Assembly (NCBI RefSeq): GCF_001939735.1
Contig: NZ_MJIL01000060.1
Location: 124,001 to 188,000, forward strand
Direction of reading: 5' to 3'
Source: Photobacterium proteolyticum
GTDB lineage: Bacteria; Pseudomonadota; Gammaproteobacteria; Enterobacterales; Vibrionaceae
DNA length: 64,000 bases
Positions 25,992 through 35,198 of the stretch are shown one piece after another. A program made the position numbers and the translations under genes. Positions within the stretch are counted from its first letter, which is position 1; each line of letters begins with the position of its first letter. The notes under the pieces were generated by a model. That model did not search any database. It was not told the origin of the DNA and saw only the letters and a program-made list of their open reading frames with translations.

Positions 25992-28751
25992 ATGAGAATA
26001 AAAACTCTTGCACCTGCCAAGCTAAGTACAAGAACGGCTCTATTATTTGGAGCAGGCTTGTTTGCGATTGCTGCTATATGCCTGTTTTGTGCCCGCTATT
26101 TTTTTCTCATGAACCTCAATGACATTGAGCGCCAGCAAATTCTTAAGGATAACTACCAGGCTAAAGCCGTCATCGATATCCTTGTTCGTAGTCAGGGAGA
26201 ACGTTCATATGACTGGGCGAACTGGGATGAAAGCTATCAGCTTGTGACCAAAGGAGATGATGTCTACCGTGACCGAAACCTGAACTACGATGCGTTGAAA
26301 AACCTTGAGCTTGATTTGATGCTCTTTGTTAACAAAGGAGGAGATATTGTTGAGAGCTCGGTGGTAAATGGGCGTGGTCGTACATCTAAAGTGTCGCCTG
26401 GTTTCCTCCATCAGCTATTGTCCTTGCAAGGGATAGGTACCTACCTTGATGTACTAACCCAAGGCCACCTTCCTGACAATCAGGTCAAATCAGGCCTTAT
26501 ATCAATATCGGGCAAAGTGCTGATTGTCAGCGTAACGCCGATCCGAAACAGTCTTGCTAATAGCCCTGTTGGCGGCTGGCTGATCTGGGGACGGTATTTA
26601 TCAGCCGTTTTCCCAAATCAATTCAAGGAGGTGCTATCTGCGGAAAATACGCTGGTTGCAGTAACACCGCAAGACAGTATAGAGCGTAAGCTAATTCCTC
26701 TTACTCAAATTGAGAATAACGGGAAAGACCTTGCTGCATGCGTTGTGCTTAATGATTTCAATGGCAATCCATTAGCCATTCTAAAAAGCAGCCGGCCGCG
26801 AACTATCTATCACGAAGGTAACCAGCTTATTATTTGGCTGGCCGTGGCCATGCTGATTTCCGCTGTGATTACCGGCGTATTGACTTTGCTCGCGTTTCGC
26901 CGAAAAGTGGGTAGCCGTTTTATCGCGCTGGAAAAAGGACTTGAGACCTTGATCCGGGACGAGTACAGCACCCCGATGAAAGTCGATGGTAACGATGAGT
27001 TCTCAATGGTGGGCGAGGTTATTAATCAAATCCTGACAAAATCATCCCATACCGACTCAGCCCTTAATGATGTTGCTCAAAAGTTTGAAGCCTTGTATCG
27101 CACTAGCAACCTAGGGCTGGTCATCGTGCTTGATGGTCAAATTGTTGATGCCAATGATACGTTAGCCTCTATTTTGCACTATCCGTCTGGGAGGGTTCTT
27201 GTTGGTCAGCCTTTACTGAATATTTGTTCGGAATCCGGTGTTCAAAGTTGTAAGGTCGACGCTATGTATCAAGCGGTAGCCACCGGACAAAGACATTTTG
27301 ATACGGATATGCTGGCAGCAGACGGCAGCTTGATTACCTGCAAGTTGGAAGTGACTCCCATTAAACAACAAAATGGCGAGGCGCTGATGCTGTCCGTTAA
27401 AGATGTCAGTCACCAAAAAAAGCAGGAAGGGTTGATTAAACAACTCGAAAAATACGACACGGTGACGGGATTGGCCAATCGTCAGACCCTTTATAAACTG
27501 TTATCGAACAAACTTGCTGATAAACAGCAAGAACCTCAGTTAATATCACCTGCGCTGATTTATATTCGAATAGAGCGGTTTAATATTGTCGCTGGCGCAT
27601 TCGGGCACCAAATGGCCGATGAGGTGCTGGTGGCCGTTGCCAGAATGCTTAAGCGTGTTGTCGGTAGGGGAACCCTGGGGCGTGTGGCTGACAGTGAATT
27701 TGCCTTTGTACTGACTGAAGGCAGCCGTTTTATTCCTTATCGCCATGCCAAAGCGATTATCGAAGCGCTGCATGAGCCGTTAATGGTCGAAGGTGTTGAA
27801 GTTCAGCTAACCGTCTCAGTGGGAGTTGTGCTAACGACAAAACAAATTTTATCCGCAGATGAAATGATGAATGCCGCCGAGTATGCAACTTACCGTGCGG
27901 GATTAAAGCCTTCACGGATTCAGCTGTTCAACCATCGTATTGCGGAACAGCTAAAAAGTCATATTTTGATTCAGCGAGATATCGCCAAGGCTATTCGCGA
28001 TGGCAGTATTTATCCTAAGTTTCAGCCATTAGTGTGCGCTGCTACTGAAGAAATATCTGGTTTTGAAGCATTGGCTCGATGGTACCATCCGGAGCTTGGA
28101 GAGGTGTCACCGGGCCGGTTTATTCCGATGGCGGAGTCACGAGAAATGATTATCGCCCTTGGTAGCCGAATTTTGGATAAATCCTGCGAGTTCTTGGCGC
28201 AAGTTAATTGTCAGCGTCGGGAACATGGCTTAGCGCCGTTATCGGTGCATGTGAATTTGTCGAGTCCGCATTTTTCACATTCCCAGCTACTTCACCAGAT
28301 ACAGTCAGTGCTTGAGCGACATCAGATTGAGCCTGAGAACCTGACGATAGAAATAACCGAAAGTATGTTGATTGGATCGACCAAGCAGGTCATTCACCGT
28401 ATGCAGGTAATCAAAAACATGGGAGTCAAGTTGGCACTTGATGACTTTGGAACCGGCTATTCAGCGTTGAATTCACTGTGCGAGTTTCCGCTTGATGTCG
28501 TCAAGCTGGATCAAAACTTTGTCAAGCGTATTGGTGTCGATGACCAAGGGGAAATACTCATTAGCAGTGTGGTGAGTATGTCGAAGGCTCTCGGGCTTAA
28601 AATGGTGGCTGAAGGGGTCGAAACCGAGCAGCAAAAGAAAGCGTTACAGGGGTTGAAGGTCGAAGAACTTCAAGGGTACTTTTTCTCCAAGCCTTTGTCA
28701 TATGAAGAGAGCTTACGTGTTGCGCTGGATGGGCGTGTGACGCAATCATAA
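25992..28751 (+). CDS. CHASE4-HAMP-PAS-GGDEF-EAL phosphodiesterase
   Basis: Predicted cyclic-di-GMP phosphodiesterase of 919 residues. It has membrane segments near 17-39 and 279-300 around a CHASE4-like periplasmic sensor ('SYDWANWDESYQL'), then HAMP, a PAS domain (about 362-470), a GGDEF domain (about 490-640) and an EAL domain (about 655-905). The GGDEF motif is degraded to ADSEF, so cyclase activity is unlikely. The EAL domain keeps EALAR (Glu692), VNLSS, EITES, LDDFGTGYS, VKLDQ and EGVE, so it should be catalytic. The degenerate GGDEF may bind GTP as a regulatory domain. Confidence 0.92.
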   Translation: MRIKTLAPAKLSTRTALLFGAGLFAIAAICLFCARYFFLMNLNDIERQQILKDNYQAKAVIDILVRSQGERSYDWANWDESYQLVTKGDDVYRDRNLNYDALKNLELDLMLFVNKGGDIVESSVVNGRGRTSKVSPGFLHQLLSLQGIGTYLDVLTQGHLPDNQVKSGLISISGKVLIVSVTPIRNSLANSPVGGWLIWGRYLSAVFPNQFKEVLSAENTLVAVTPQDSIERKLIPLTQIENNGKDLAACVVLNDFNGNPLAILKSSRPRTIYHEGNQLIIWLAVAMLISAVITGVLTLLAFRRKVGSRFIALEKGLETLIRDEYSTPMKVDGNDEFSMVGEVINQILTKSSHTDSALNDVAQKFEALYRTSNLGLVIVLDGQIVDANDTLASILHYPSGRVLVGQPLLNICSESGVQSCKVDAMYQAVATGQRHFDTDMLAADGSLITCKLEVTPIKQQNGEALMLSVKDVSHQKKQEGLIKQLEKYDTVTGLANRQTLYKLLSNKLADKQQEPQLISPALIYIRIERFNIVAGAFGHQMADEVLVAVARMLKRVVGRGTLGRVADSEFAFVLTEGSRFIPYRHAKAIIEALHEPLMVEGVEVQLTVSVGVVLTTKQILSADEMMNAAEYATYRAGLKPSRIQLFNHRIAEQLKSHILIQRDIAKAIRDGSIYPKFQPLVCAATEEISGFEALARWYHPELGEVSPGRFIPMAESREMIIALGSRILDKSCEFLAQVNCQRREHGLAPLSVHVNLSSPHFSHSQLLHQIQSVLERHQIEPENLTIEITESMLIGSTKQVIHRMQVIKNMGVKLALDDFGTGYSALNSLCEFPLDVVKLDQNFVKRIGVDDQGEILISSVVSMSKALGLKMVAEGVETEQQKKALQGLKVEELQGYFFSKPLSYEESLRVALDGRVTQS

Positions 28752-28783
28752 GGTGATGCAAGCAGCACAGGCAATTGTGATAA

Positions 28784-28818
28784 CTCTCCGTACTCCAATC
28801 CTTCTGGATGGTGGAGAG
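28784..28818. terminator. Imperfect hairpin between convergent EAL and L,D-transpeptidase genes
   Basis: CTCTCC pairs with GGAGAG and an inner CCAATCC pairs with GGATGG around TTCT, with a bulge. There is no T-run, so this is a weak candidate placed where a bidirectional terminator is expected. Confidence 0.35.
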
Positions 28819-28839
28819 CTATACCTAAGTCGTGACTAG

Positions 28840-29328
28840 TTATGGCGCTATTCTAATCGGTGTACCGTCTGACACGTATTGGGCAATTTCTCTAATTTGC
28901 GGATTGTTTACTGCAATACATCCACGGGTCCAGTCGACGCCTTCGTAGACAAGGGGCATGTTCTTTCCGTTTGGCAATCCGTGAATAAAGATATCTCCAC
29001 CAGGGTCGACACCGAGTTGCTGTGCTTTCAACCTGTCTTGCTGGTTCGGATAATCGATATGTAAACTCAGATGGAACTTACTTTGCCTGTTTCTAAAATC
29101 GAGCGTATATAAGCCTTCTGGTGTTCGGTTATCTCCCCGTTTTTGTTTATGTCCAACAGGTTGCTTACCTAAACTGATATTATATTCGCGAAAGACGGTA
29201 TCGTTCTTTATTAGGAACATTTTCCGCTCTGCTTTTTTGACTAACACCAGATCTGCGGTTGGTCTATCACTGAATGCCATTACGCTTTGCGAGGCGACGA
29301 CTAATAATATAAAAAGTAACTTTTTCAT
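28840..29328 (-). CDS. L,D-transpeptidase (YkuD domain) family protein
   Basis: Secreted 162-residue protein with a signal peptide (MKKLLFILLVVASQSVMA) and one YkuD-like domain. The catalytic motifs are visible: IHGLPNG near 114-120 (His) and the nucleophile motif TRGCIAV near residue 135 (Cys). Such enzymes form 3-3 cross-links in peptidoglycan or attach proteins to it; some small members (YafK/ErfK-like) cleave or modify other substrates. It lacks a LysM or other wall-binding domain. It is monocistronic, facing the EAL gene. Confidence 0.9.
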   Translation of the reverse strand: MKKLLFILLVVASQSVMAFSDRPTADLVLVKKAERKMFLIKNDTVFREYNISLGKQPVGHKQKRGDNRTPEGLYTLDFRNRQSKFHLSLHIDYPNQQDRLKAQQLGVDPGGDIFIHGLPNGKNMPLVYEGVDWTRGCIAVNNPQIREIAQYVSDGTPIRIAP

Positions 29329-29822
29329 TAAATGCTTAATATTGTTATAAATTTATTGTGTAAAATAATAATGGAGTCTTTAATAACGAATAAGAAATAG
29401 AGTAATTACTTCATAAGCATCCTTGCTGTTATTATTTCGATAAGCCTTATGGTCACCAATAATGGTTGTTATTGTTTTTGACATTGCTCTGACATGGCTG
29501 ACTTTAGTCAATGTAATATAAATTATCAATATTATATGTGCCTTTTATGAGGTGATATTGATCCCAAACCTGTTGTTTTAATTTCAATGTATTGAATTAA
29601 ATGTAGTAATTATTTTGCCGAGAATAAGGCAAATTATTGTCACTTTTTTGGCGTCAAGATATTGACTAACAATTGTCGGAATATTGCCGTAAAAACCTCA
29701 ATACTTCTCACCGAATAACTCATACATCACAACTTTGCTTAATGCTATGCGATGAGTTTGGTTAACTTTGATATGATAAATAATCAAATGATTGCTTACT
29801 TTCATTGGCAAGGTTTTATTTA
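29329..29822. other. AT-rich intergenic region between L,D-transpeptidase and GNAT genes
   Basis: About 490 bp between divergent genes. It is strongly AT-rich and shows no gene, RNA or clear operator by eye. Confidence 0.5.
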
Positions 29823-30680
29823 ATGCAACAAGATCGTTATCAGGTTTATCATCTGGAAGAGACATCATTTCAATTAAATCAGTCTTTTTCCTGTTGGCAA
29901 AAAGTTGTTCTATGGGCGTTAGAGCTGGAGCTTAATAAAAAGCAAAAATGGTATGTTGTTGATATACATGCAGATGATAATTGTGAAGATGTATTTCAAA
30001 TTGATGCATTCGGTCTTTTAAAACCGACAGGCCACCGTGCAGGCTCTTTTTATGAGCAAGTGAGATTATTGTCGCTACCTGCATTAATCCTGGAGGGAGT
30101 GATAGAACCGTTGGGGCTGACTGACGGAGTGACTGTTCTTAAACCGCTTGCTGAAGCTAGCTATGAAATCCAGGTGCTGAATGGCAACGATGGCATGAGC
30201 ACCTTTGCTGCTGAATCAAGCCTGCTGGAAGCACCTTTTCAGCGCCAGTATCAATCCGACAATGATGTAGCATTGCTTGTATATTGCCATGACGAGTTGA
30301 TTGCTACGGCACTTTTCAGTCGTTATATCGAAGACCATCGTTTTCCGTTCCATTTATCAGAGCTGTGTTATGAGCTCTCATTGCATACTGTCTATGTATT
30401 GCCTGAATACCGCTCTCTGGGGATAGCGAGCAGCCTGGCAAACAGCATTGTAAATATTGCTCGTAAAGACATGCTGAACCTTCATCATGTGCTGCAAGGA
30501 AAGATCAGGCTAAAACCCTGGTTCTCAGCCTTGGCTTTGACGCCGGGAGGGGAGGCGATTTGCGATATCCTGAGCGAAGCGTTTGTAGAAATGAATGACG
30601 ACATCATCGAAGAGCTCATGGACGAAGGTATGGCGATCAGCTATCAGGATCCGGTTATCTTTGTCGAAGGTATGGCTTAA
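29823..30680 (+). CDS. GNAT-like acetyltransferase domain protein, function unknown
   Basis: A 285-residue protein whose C-terminal half (about 130-240) shows a GNAT-type fold, with the acetyl-CoA-binding motif LHTVYVLPEYRSLGIASSLANSI (the R..G.A loop). The N-terminal 120 residues (MQQDRYQVYHLEETSFQLNQ..) are not recognised. I chose the ATG at 29823, with AAGG nine bases upstream; a TTG at 29805 would add six residues. Neighbours (an L,D-transpeptidase and a stray nqrB, both on the other strand) give no functional hint. The substrate is unknown. Confidence 0.7.
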   Translation: MQQDRYQVYHLEETSFQLNQSFSCWQKVVLWALELELNKKQKWYVVDIHADDNCEDVFQIDAFGLLKPTGHRAGSFYEQVRLLSLPALILEGVIEPLGLTDGVTVLKPLAEASYEIQVLNGNDGMSTFAAESSLLEAPFQRQYQSDNDVALLVYCHDELIATALFSRYIEDHRFPFHLSELCYELSLHTVYVLPEYRSLGIASSLANSIVNIARKDMLNLHHVLQGKIRLKPWFSALALTPGGEAICDILSEAFVEMNDDIIEELMDEGMAISYQDPVIFVEGMA

Positions 30681-30791
30681 CACCTCCCATAAGTGAGCCA
30701 GTACAGAGACCATTGTTTGTTCAGCTATCATAGCTTTATCGGTTCCTCGGGCACGCAAAGCAATTGAGTGCCAGAGAAACCAATTTCCTCC

Positions 30792-32039
30792 TCAGCCAGA
30801 GCGCGATCTGCGCTCCCTTCTTGTGATATTGGCTTGGGTAACAAAAAAGTCGAAAATGGGCGCAAAGAGATTGGCGAAGAGAATGGCGAGCATAATGCCT
30901 TCAGGGTAGGCCGGATTAATTACACGAAGCAGCACTGTCATCGCTCCAATCAGTACCCCAAATGCCCACTTTCCTTTGTCCGTAAATGCCGCCGACACCG
31001 GATCGGTAGCCATGAAGAACATCCCGAATGCAAACCCACCTAACACCAAGTGCCACCAGAATGGCATTGAAAACATAGGGTTAGTTTCCGAGCCAATGAG
31101 GTTGAACATTGCCGAGGTGATGACCATTCCCAGGAACACACCGGTAACAATGCGCCATGAGGCTATACCCATGGCAATAATCATGATGCCGCCGATAAGC
31201 AGTGCCAGAGTAGACACCTCGCCAATGGACCCAGGAACATTGCCAATGAATGCGTCCATCCAGCTAATTGAGTCGCCGGTTGTGTTGTGAATCAGTGCCG
31301 AGGGACCGCTTTCGGCCCATTGACTGAGCGCTGTTGCCCCGGTGTAACCATCGGCTGCCACCCAGACTAAGCCGCCAGAATGTTGTGCTGGATAGGCAAA
31401 GTAGAGAAAAGCGCGTCCGGCGAGCGCGGGATTAATGAAGTTTCGGCCTGTTCCTCCAAAGACTTCTTTGGCAACAACAATACCAAAAGTGATGCCCAAA
31501 GCCGCTTGCCACAACGGAGTGGTAGGCGGGAGGATGAGGGCAAATAAAATTGAAGTGACAAAGAAGCCTTCATTGATTTCATGCTTGCGTATGACTGCGA
31601 AAAGAACTTCCCAAAAACCGCCGACGATAAAAACGGTCAGATAAATGGGCAGGAAGTAGGCAGCCCCTAATAGCATGCGGCTGCCCCATCCTGCACTGTC
31701 GGCGAGAGATCCGCCAAGCGCAAGACTTGTCGCATAATGCCAGTTGGTTTCGGCAAGGGTTACTATCTGTTCAGGAGAGTAGATAGCATTGAGTGCGATA
31801 ATGGCCTGGTTACCGATATTGTACATTCCCCAAAATAGGGCAGGGAAAGTCGCGAACCACACCATAATCATGATTCGCTTGAGATCTATGCTATCACGGA
31901 TATGGGTGTGACCTTTGGTGATCGTGCCGGGTGTGTAGATGATGGTAGTAATGGCCTCATACAATGCGTGCCATTTTTGATATTTCCCTCCGGGCTCAAA
32001 GTCCGGCTCCATTTTTTCAAGAGTTCGTTTAAGACTCAT
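30792..32039 (-). CDS. nqrB: Solitary Na+-translocating NADH:quinone reductase subunit B
   Basis: Membrane subunit NqrB of the Na+-NQR complex, which binds FMN and riboflavin and belongs to the Na+ path. From the ATG at 32039 ([19 protein letters not shown]) the protein has 415 residues, the same as V. cholerae NqrB as I recall it, and it aligns along its length by eye. The covalent-FMN motif region [12 protein letters not shown] and the conserved [15 protein letters not shown], [17 protein letters not shown] and [19 protein letters not shown] stretches are intact. A GAGG ribosome site precedes it. No nqrA, C, D, E or F gene is adjacent, so this is an orphan copy, probably in addition to a complete nqr operon elsewhere. 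Confidence 0.93.
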   Translation of the reverse strand: MSLKRTLEKMEPDFEPGGKYQKWHALYEAITTIIYTPGTITKGHTHIRDSIDLKRIMIMVWFATFPALFWGMYNIGNQAIIALNAIYSPEQIVTLAETNWHYATSLALGGSLADSAGWGSRMLLGAAYFLPIYLTVFIVGGFWEVLFAVIRKHEINEGFFVTSILFALILPPTTPLWQAALGITFGIVVAKEVFGGTGRNFINPALAGRAFLYFAYPAQHSGGLVWVAADGYTGATALSQWAESGPSALIHNTTGDSISWMDAFIGNVPGSIGEVSTLALLIGGIMIIAMGIASWRIVTGVFLGMVITSAMFNLIGSETNPMFSMPFWWHLVLGGFAFGMFFMATDPVSAAFTDKGKWAFGVLIGAMTVLLRVINPAYPEGIMLAILFANLFAPIFDFFVTQANITRRERRSRSG

Positions 32040-32611
32040 AAAGTGTGCCCTCACATCAAATACCAAAATTCAAACGTAAGATGACGTGCCAGTAATTATC
32101 ATTACTAACAAGGGCTGAGTGGTGGTTTAATTTATATCTATACGCCTAACTAAAGCTAATAGCAAGCATCAATAGTAGTTTGCGATGCGTTAAAATACGG
32201 AATAATTATTAACTCTCATTTTACCTGGTCATAAAATAGTTAATTATTATTGGTTTATGTTTTACGTTGCCAACTTAATGAATATATAGCTGTCAACTTT
32301 GGTATGCAAATTAAGAGATAAAAATTATTCAAGTACATTTATTGTGGTTTTATCTTGCGGGTTGGCTTGTTAATGTTTTTATATATTGCTTTGAGTTTTT
32401 TCTTTGACGAATCGACTAATAATTAGGTGGTTACAAAAATAATAAAACGCCTAATGATAGTTAATAGCGTTAATCGTACTGAAAATGTCCCAACGAATGC
32501 AGATAGATGAACCATAATTTAACTTTGATCGTATTAGCAGAATAGAGCTTTCATCACATGTACTACCTGAACCGGGCACCTTAATACGTTGGTTTGGGCT
32601 AAGGAGCAACT
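32040..32611. promoter_or_regulatory. Intergenic region with ArcA-like boxes between nqrB and cioA
   Basis: A 570-bp AT-rich region between divergent respiratory genes. Several GTTAAT-type elements resemble the ArcA box: AGTTAATTAT at 32238-32247, GTTAATAATT on the minus strand at 32204-32213, and a direct repeat GTTAATAGCGTTAAT at 32460-32474. Regulation of bd oxidases by ArcA is known in enterics; here it is inferred. No FNR site with two good halves was seen, and no gene. Confidence 0.45.
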
Positions 32612-33982
32612 ATGAATGAACTCGCAGTTGATCTGGCAAGGTTCCAATTCGCATTTACTGTTTCTTTCCATATCATTTTTCCGGCGTTCACGATTGGCTT
32701 GGCGAGCTATTTGGCCGTGCTGGAAGGTTTGTACCTTAAAACTGGTAAGCATAAATACATTGAGCTGTACCATTACTGGATAAAAATCTTCGCTATTAGC
32801 TTTGGGATGGGCGTCGTCAGCGGCATTGTGATGAGTTATCAGTTTGGTACCAACTGGAGTGTCTTTTCTGACAAAACCGGTCCTGTACTCGGACCCTTGA
32901 TGGGTTATGAAGTCTTTACTGCCTTTTTTCTCGAGGCCGGTTTTCTTGGTGTGATGCTGTTTGGGATGAACCGAGTCGGGAAAAACCTACATTTTCTGTC
33001 TACGGTTATTGTCGCATTCGGTACCCTGTTCTCCGCATTCTGGATCCTTTCCGTAAATAGCTGGATGCAGACACCGGCGGGCTATTCGATGAATGAGCTT
33101 GGTCATTTTATCCCCGTAGACTGGTGGGCAGTCGTTTTTAATCCATCTTTTCCTTATCGTCTTGTTCATATGGTGCTGGCGGCATTCTTAACGACGGCAT
33201 TTGTTGTGGGAGGAGTCGGAGCTTTTCATTTGTTGCGTTCTCAGAGCAATCATTTGGCACGAACCATGTTTTCAATGGCAATGTGGATGGCCGCGATAGT
33301 CACCCCTATTCAGGTGATTGTCGGTGATCTTCATGGCCTGAATACGCTTGAGCACCAGCCCGCAAAGGTTGCCGCAATGGAAGGGCATTTTGATACCCAA
33401 AAAGGGGCACCACTGATCTTGTTTGGGTTACCAAATGAAGAAGAGAAAACTGTTGATTACAAAATCGCGATTCCGCATCTCGGTAGCCTGATCCTCACGC
33501 ATGAGTGGAATGGCGAGGTTAAGGGGTTAGATGCGTTTCCCGAGGATGAACATCCGCCAGTCGGTATCGTTTTTTGGAGCTTCAGGATCATGGTTGGGAT
33601 CGGGTTTCTGATGCTAGCAATCGGCCTGACTAGTTTGTGGTTGAGGAGAAAAGACGAGCTTTACCATAATGAGTGGTTCCACCGCTGCTGCGTTGTTATG
33701 GCTCCGACTGGCTTTGTCGCCATTATTTGTGGCTGGGTGACCACGGAAGTAGGGCGACAGCCATATACCGTTTATGGGTTACTGAGAACCATAGACTCCA
33801 TTTCACCCGTTAACGCTGCGGCGGTAAGTGTGTCGCTGGCGGCATTTGTTGTGGTGTACTTCACTGTTTTTGGTGCGGGTTTTTTCTACCTGCTAAGGCT
33901 GATGCGTAAATCGCCGACCAAGTATCAGGCGGAGCTGAAAGGCCAATCGGCTGTATCAACCACAACTGACCCAACGCTATAG
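32612..33982 (+). CDS. cioA: Cyanide-insensitive bd-type quinol oxidase subunit I
   Basis: Quinol oxidase subunit carrying the three haems, reducing oxygen to water at the membrane. The 456-residue size and the missing long Q-loop mark it as the CIO/short-loop type rather than E. coli CydA (522). Visible features are the N-terminal His in SFHIIFPAF, GYEVFTAFFLEAGFLGVM with the two Glu of the proton path, the axial His in YRLVHMVLAAF, the Met helix SFRIMVGIGFLML and the quinol-site motif GRQPY. The start ATG has an AAGGAG site. cioB follows eight bases later. Confidence 0.92.
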   Translation: MNELAVDLARFQFAFTVSFHIIFPAFTIGLASYLAVLEGLYLKTGKHKYIELYHYWIKIFAISFGMGVVSGIVMSYQFGTNWSVFSDKTGPVLGPLMGYEVFTAFFLEAGFLGVMLFGMNRVGKNLHFLSTVIVAFGTLFSAFWILSVNSWMQTPAGYSMNELGHFIPVDWWAVVFNPSFPYRLVHMVLAAFLTTAFVVGGVGAFHLLRSQSNHLARTMFSMAMWMAAIVTPIQVIVGDLHGLNTLEHQPAKVAAMEGHFDTQKGAPLILFGLPNEEEKTVDYKIAIPHLGSLILTHEWNGEVKGLDAFPEDEHPPVGIVFWSFRIMVGIGFLMLAIGLTSLWLRRKDELYHNEWFHRCCVVMAPTGFVAIICGWVTTEVGRQPYTVYGLLRTIDSISPVNAAAVSVSLAAFVVVYFTVFGAGFFYLLRLMRKSPTKYQAELKGQSAVSTTTDPTL

Positions 33983-33990
33983 GAGGCCAT

Positions 33991-34989
33991 ATGGATTACG
34001 CATTGATATGGTATATGCTCATTGCCATTGCGGTTTTCGCCTATGTTGCACTTGATGGATTTGATCTCGGGATTGGGATTTTGTTTATTGCCGGCGATTC
34101 AACCAAAGAGCGAGATTTGATGATGAACAGTATCGCCCCGGTATGGGACGGTAACGAAACCTGGCTGGTGCTTGGCGGTGGCGGTTTATTTGCCGTATTT
34201 CCTTTAGCCTATGCGGTGGTAATGCCTGCCTTGTATGCCCCGTTGATCATGATGTTGCTCGGGCTCATTTTTAGAGGGGTCGCATTCGAGTACCGTTTCC
34301 GGACCCGGCGCGGGCAATTTCTATGGGATAGCTCATTCTTTATTGGCTCATTGATGGCAACTTTCACCCAGGGCATGATGCTTGGCACCTTATTGCAAGG
34401 GATTGAAGTGGCTGACAGGCAGTATAGCGGAGGCTGGTTTGACTGGTTTACGCCTTTCAGCGTTTTTTGTGGGCTGGTCACCATAGCTGCTTACTGTCTG
34501 CTTGGTGCCTGCTGGTTATTGATCAAATTGCCGAAACCTTATCAGAGTCGCTATTACTCGACAGCCAAAAGGTGTGCCTTGATTATGGTGGTTATGGTTG
34601 GGATCCTGAGCTTGTGGCTGCCTTTGGGAAATAGCGAAATCGCTGAACGCTGGTTCTCATTTCCGCAGGCATTTTTGTTCTTGCTGATCCCGGCAGGGTC
34701 TGCTTATCTGGTGTACCTGCTGTTTAAAGATCTTATAGAACATAAACCTATTAAGGCATATCTGGCCAGCCTTGGTCTATTCCTGCTGGCCTCGCTGGGT
34801 TTTGGTGTTAGTACCTATCCCTATATTGTCCCGCACAGCCTGACTTATGCTGAGGCTGCTGCGCCTGATACCAGTTTGAAATTTCTGCTGGCTGGCGCGG
34901 TTGTGTTATTGCCGTTGATCATTGCCTACACGGCGTATTCGTATTGGGTGTTCCGAGGCAAGCTGAATGAAGATGAAGGGTACCATTGA
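33991..34989 (+). CDS. cioB: Cyanide-insensitive bd-type quinol oxidase subunit II
   Basis: Membrane subunit of the bd-type oxidase, 332 residues with about eight membrane helices. The N-terminus ALDGFDLGIGILF and WDGNETWLVLGGGGLFAVFPLAYA are hallmarks of CydB/CioB proteins. An AGGAGG site lies just before the ATG. Its TGA overlaps the ATG of the next small gene (TGATG), so all three are translationally coupled. Confidence 0.93.
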   Translation: MDYALIWYMLIAIAVFAYVALDGFDLGIGILFIAGDSTKERDLMMNSIAPVWDGNETWLVLGGGGLFAVFPLAYAVVMPALYAPLIMMLLGLIFRGVAFEYRFRTRRGQFLWDSSFFIGSLMATFTQGMMLGTLLQGIEVADRQYSGGWFDWFTPFSVFCGLVTIAAYCLLGACWLLIKLPKPYQSRYYSTAKRCALIMVVMVGILSLWLPLGNSEIAERWFSFPQAFLFLLIPAGSAYLVYLLFKDLIEHKPIKAYLASLGLFLLASLGFGVSTYPYIVPHSLTYAEAAAPDTSLKFLLAGAVVLLPLIIAYTAYSYWVFRGKLNEDEGYH

Positions 34990-35102
34990 TGATCAATCCG
35001 TGTTTTAAACGCTGGCTGTGGTTTGTTGCGTTGTGGTTTTGCGGCGTGTTGGGTTTGTCACTGGTCGCGTTACTGATCCGCTGGGCACTGAATGTCGCCT
35101 AG
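34989..35102 (+). CDS. Small membrane subunit of the bd-type oxidase (DUF2474/CydZ-like)
   Basis: A 37-residue gene overlapping the cioB stop codon. Its product MINPCFKRWLWFVALWF.. continues as one membrane helix ending LLIRWALNVA. The pattern 'W..W...W..G...L...A.L.R' matches the tiny DUF2474-type proteins encoded after cioAB genes, thought to stabilise the oxidase much as CydX does for CydAB. Position, coupling and composition all support it as a real gene although it is very short. Confidence 0.8.
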   Translation: MINPCFKRWLWFVALWFCGVLGLSLVALLIRWALNVA

Positions 35103-35144
35103 GGCAGTTTTTTCCAGCTAGTTTAGCTAATTAAGGGTCAACAC

Positions 35145-35176
35145 TCCGTGCACCCTGTTGCTTCAAGGTGCACGGA
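35145..35176. terminator. Inverted repeat between convergent cio and RND operons
   Basis: TCCGTGCACC and GGTGCACGGA form a perfect 10-bp stem around 12 bases, in the gap between two convergent operons. The T-tract is poor in both directions. It is probably a bidirectional terminator. Confidence 0.55.
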
Positions 35177-35198
35177 ATTATAACGAAAGGAGAAGTGA

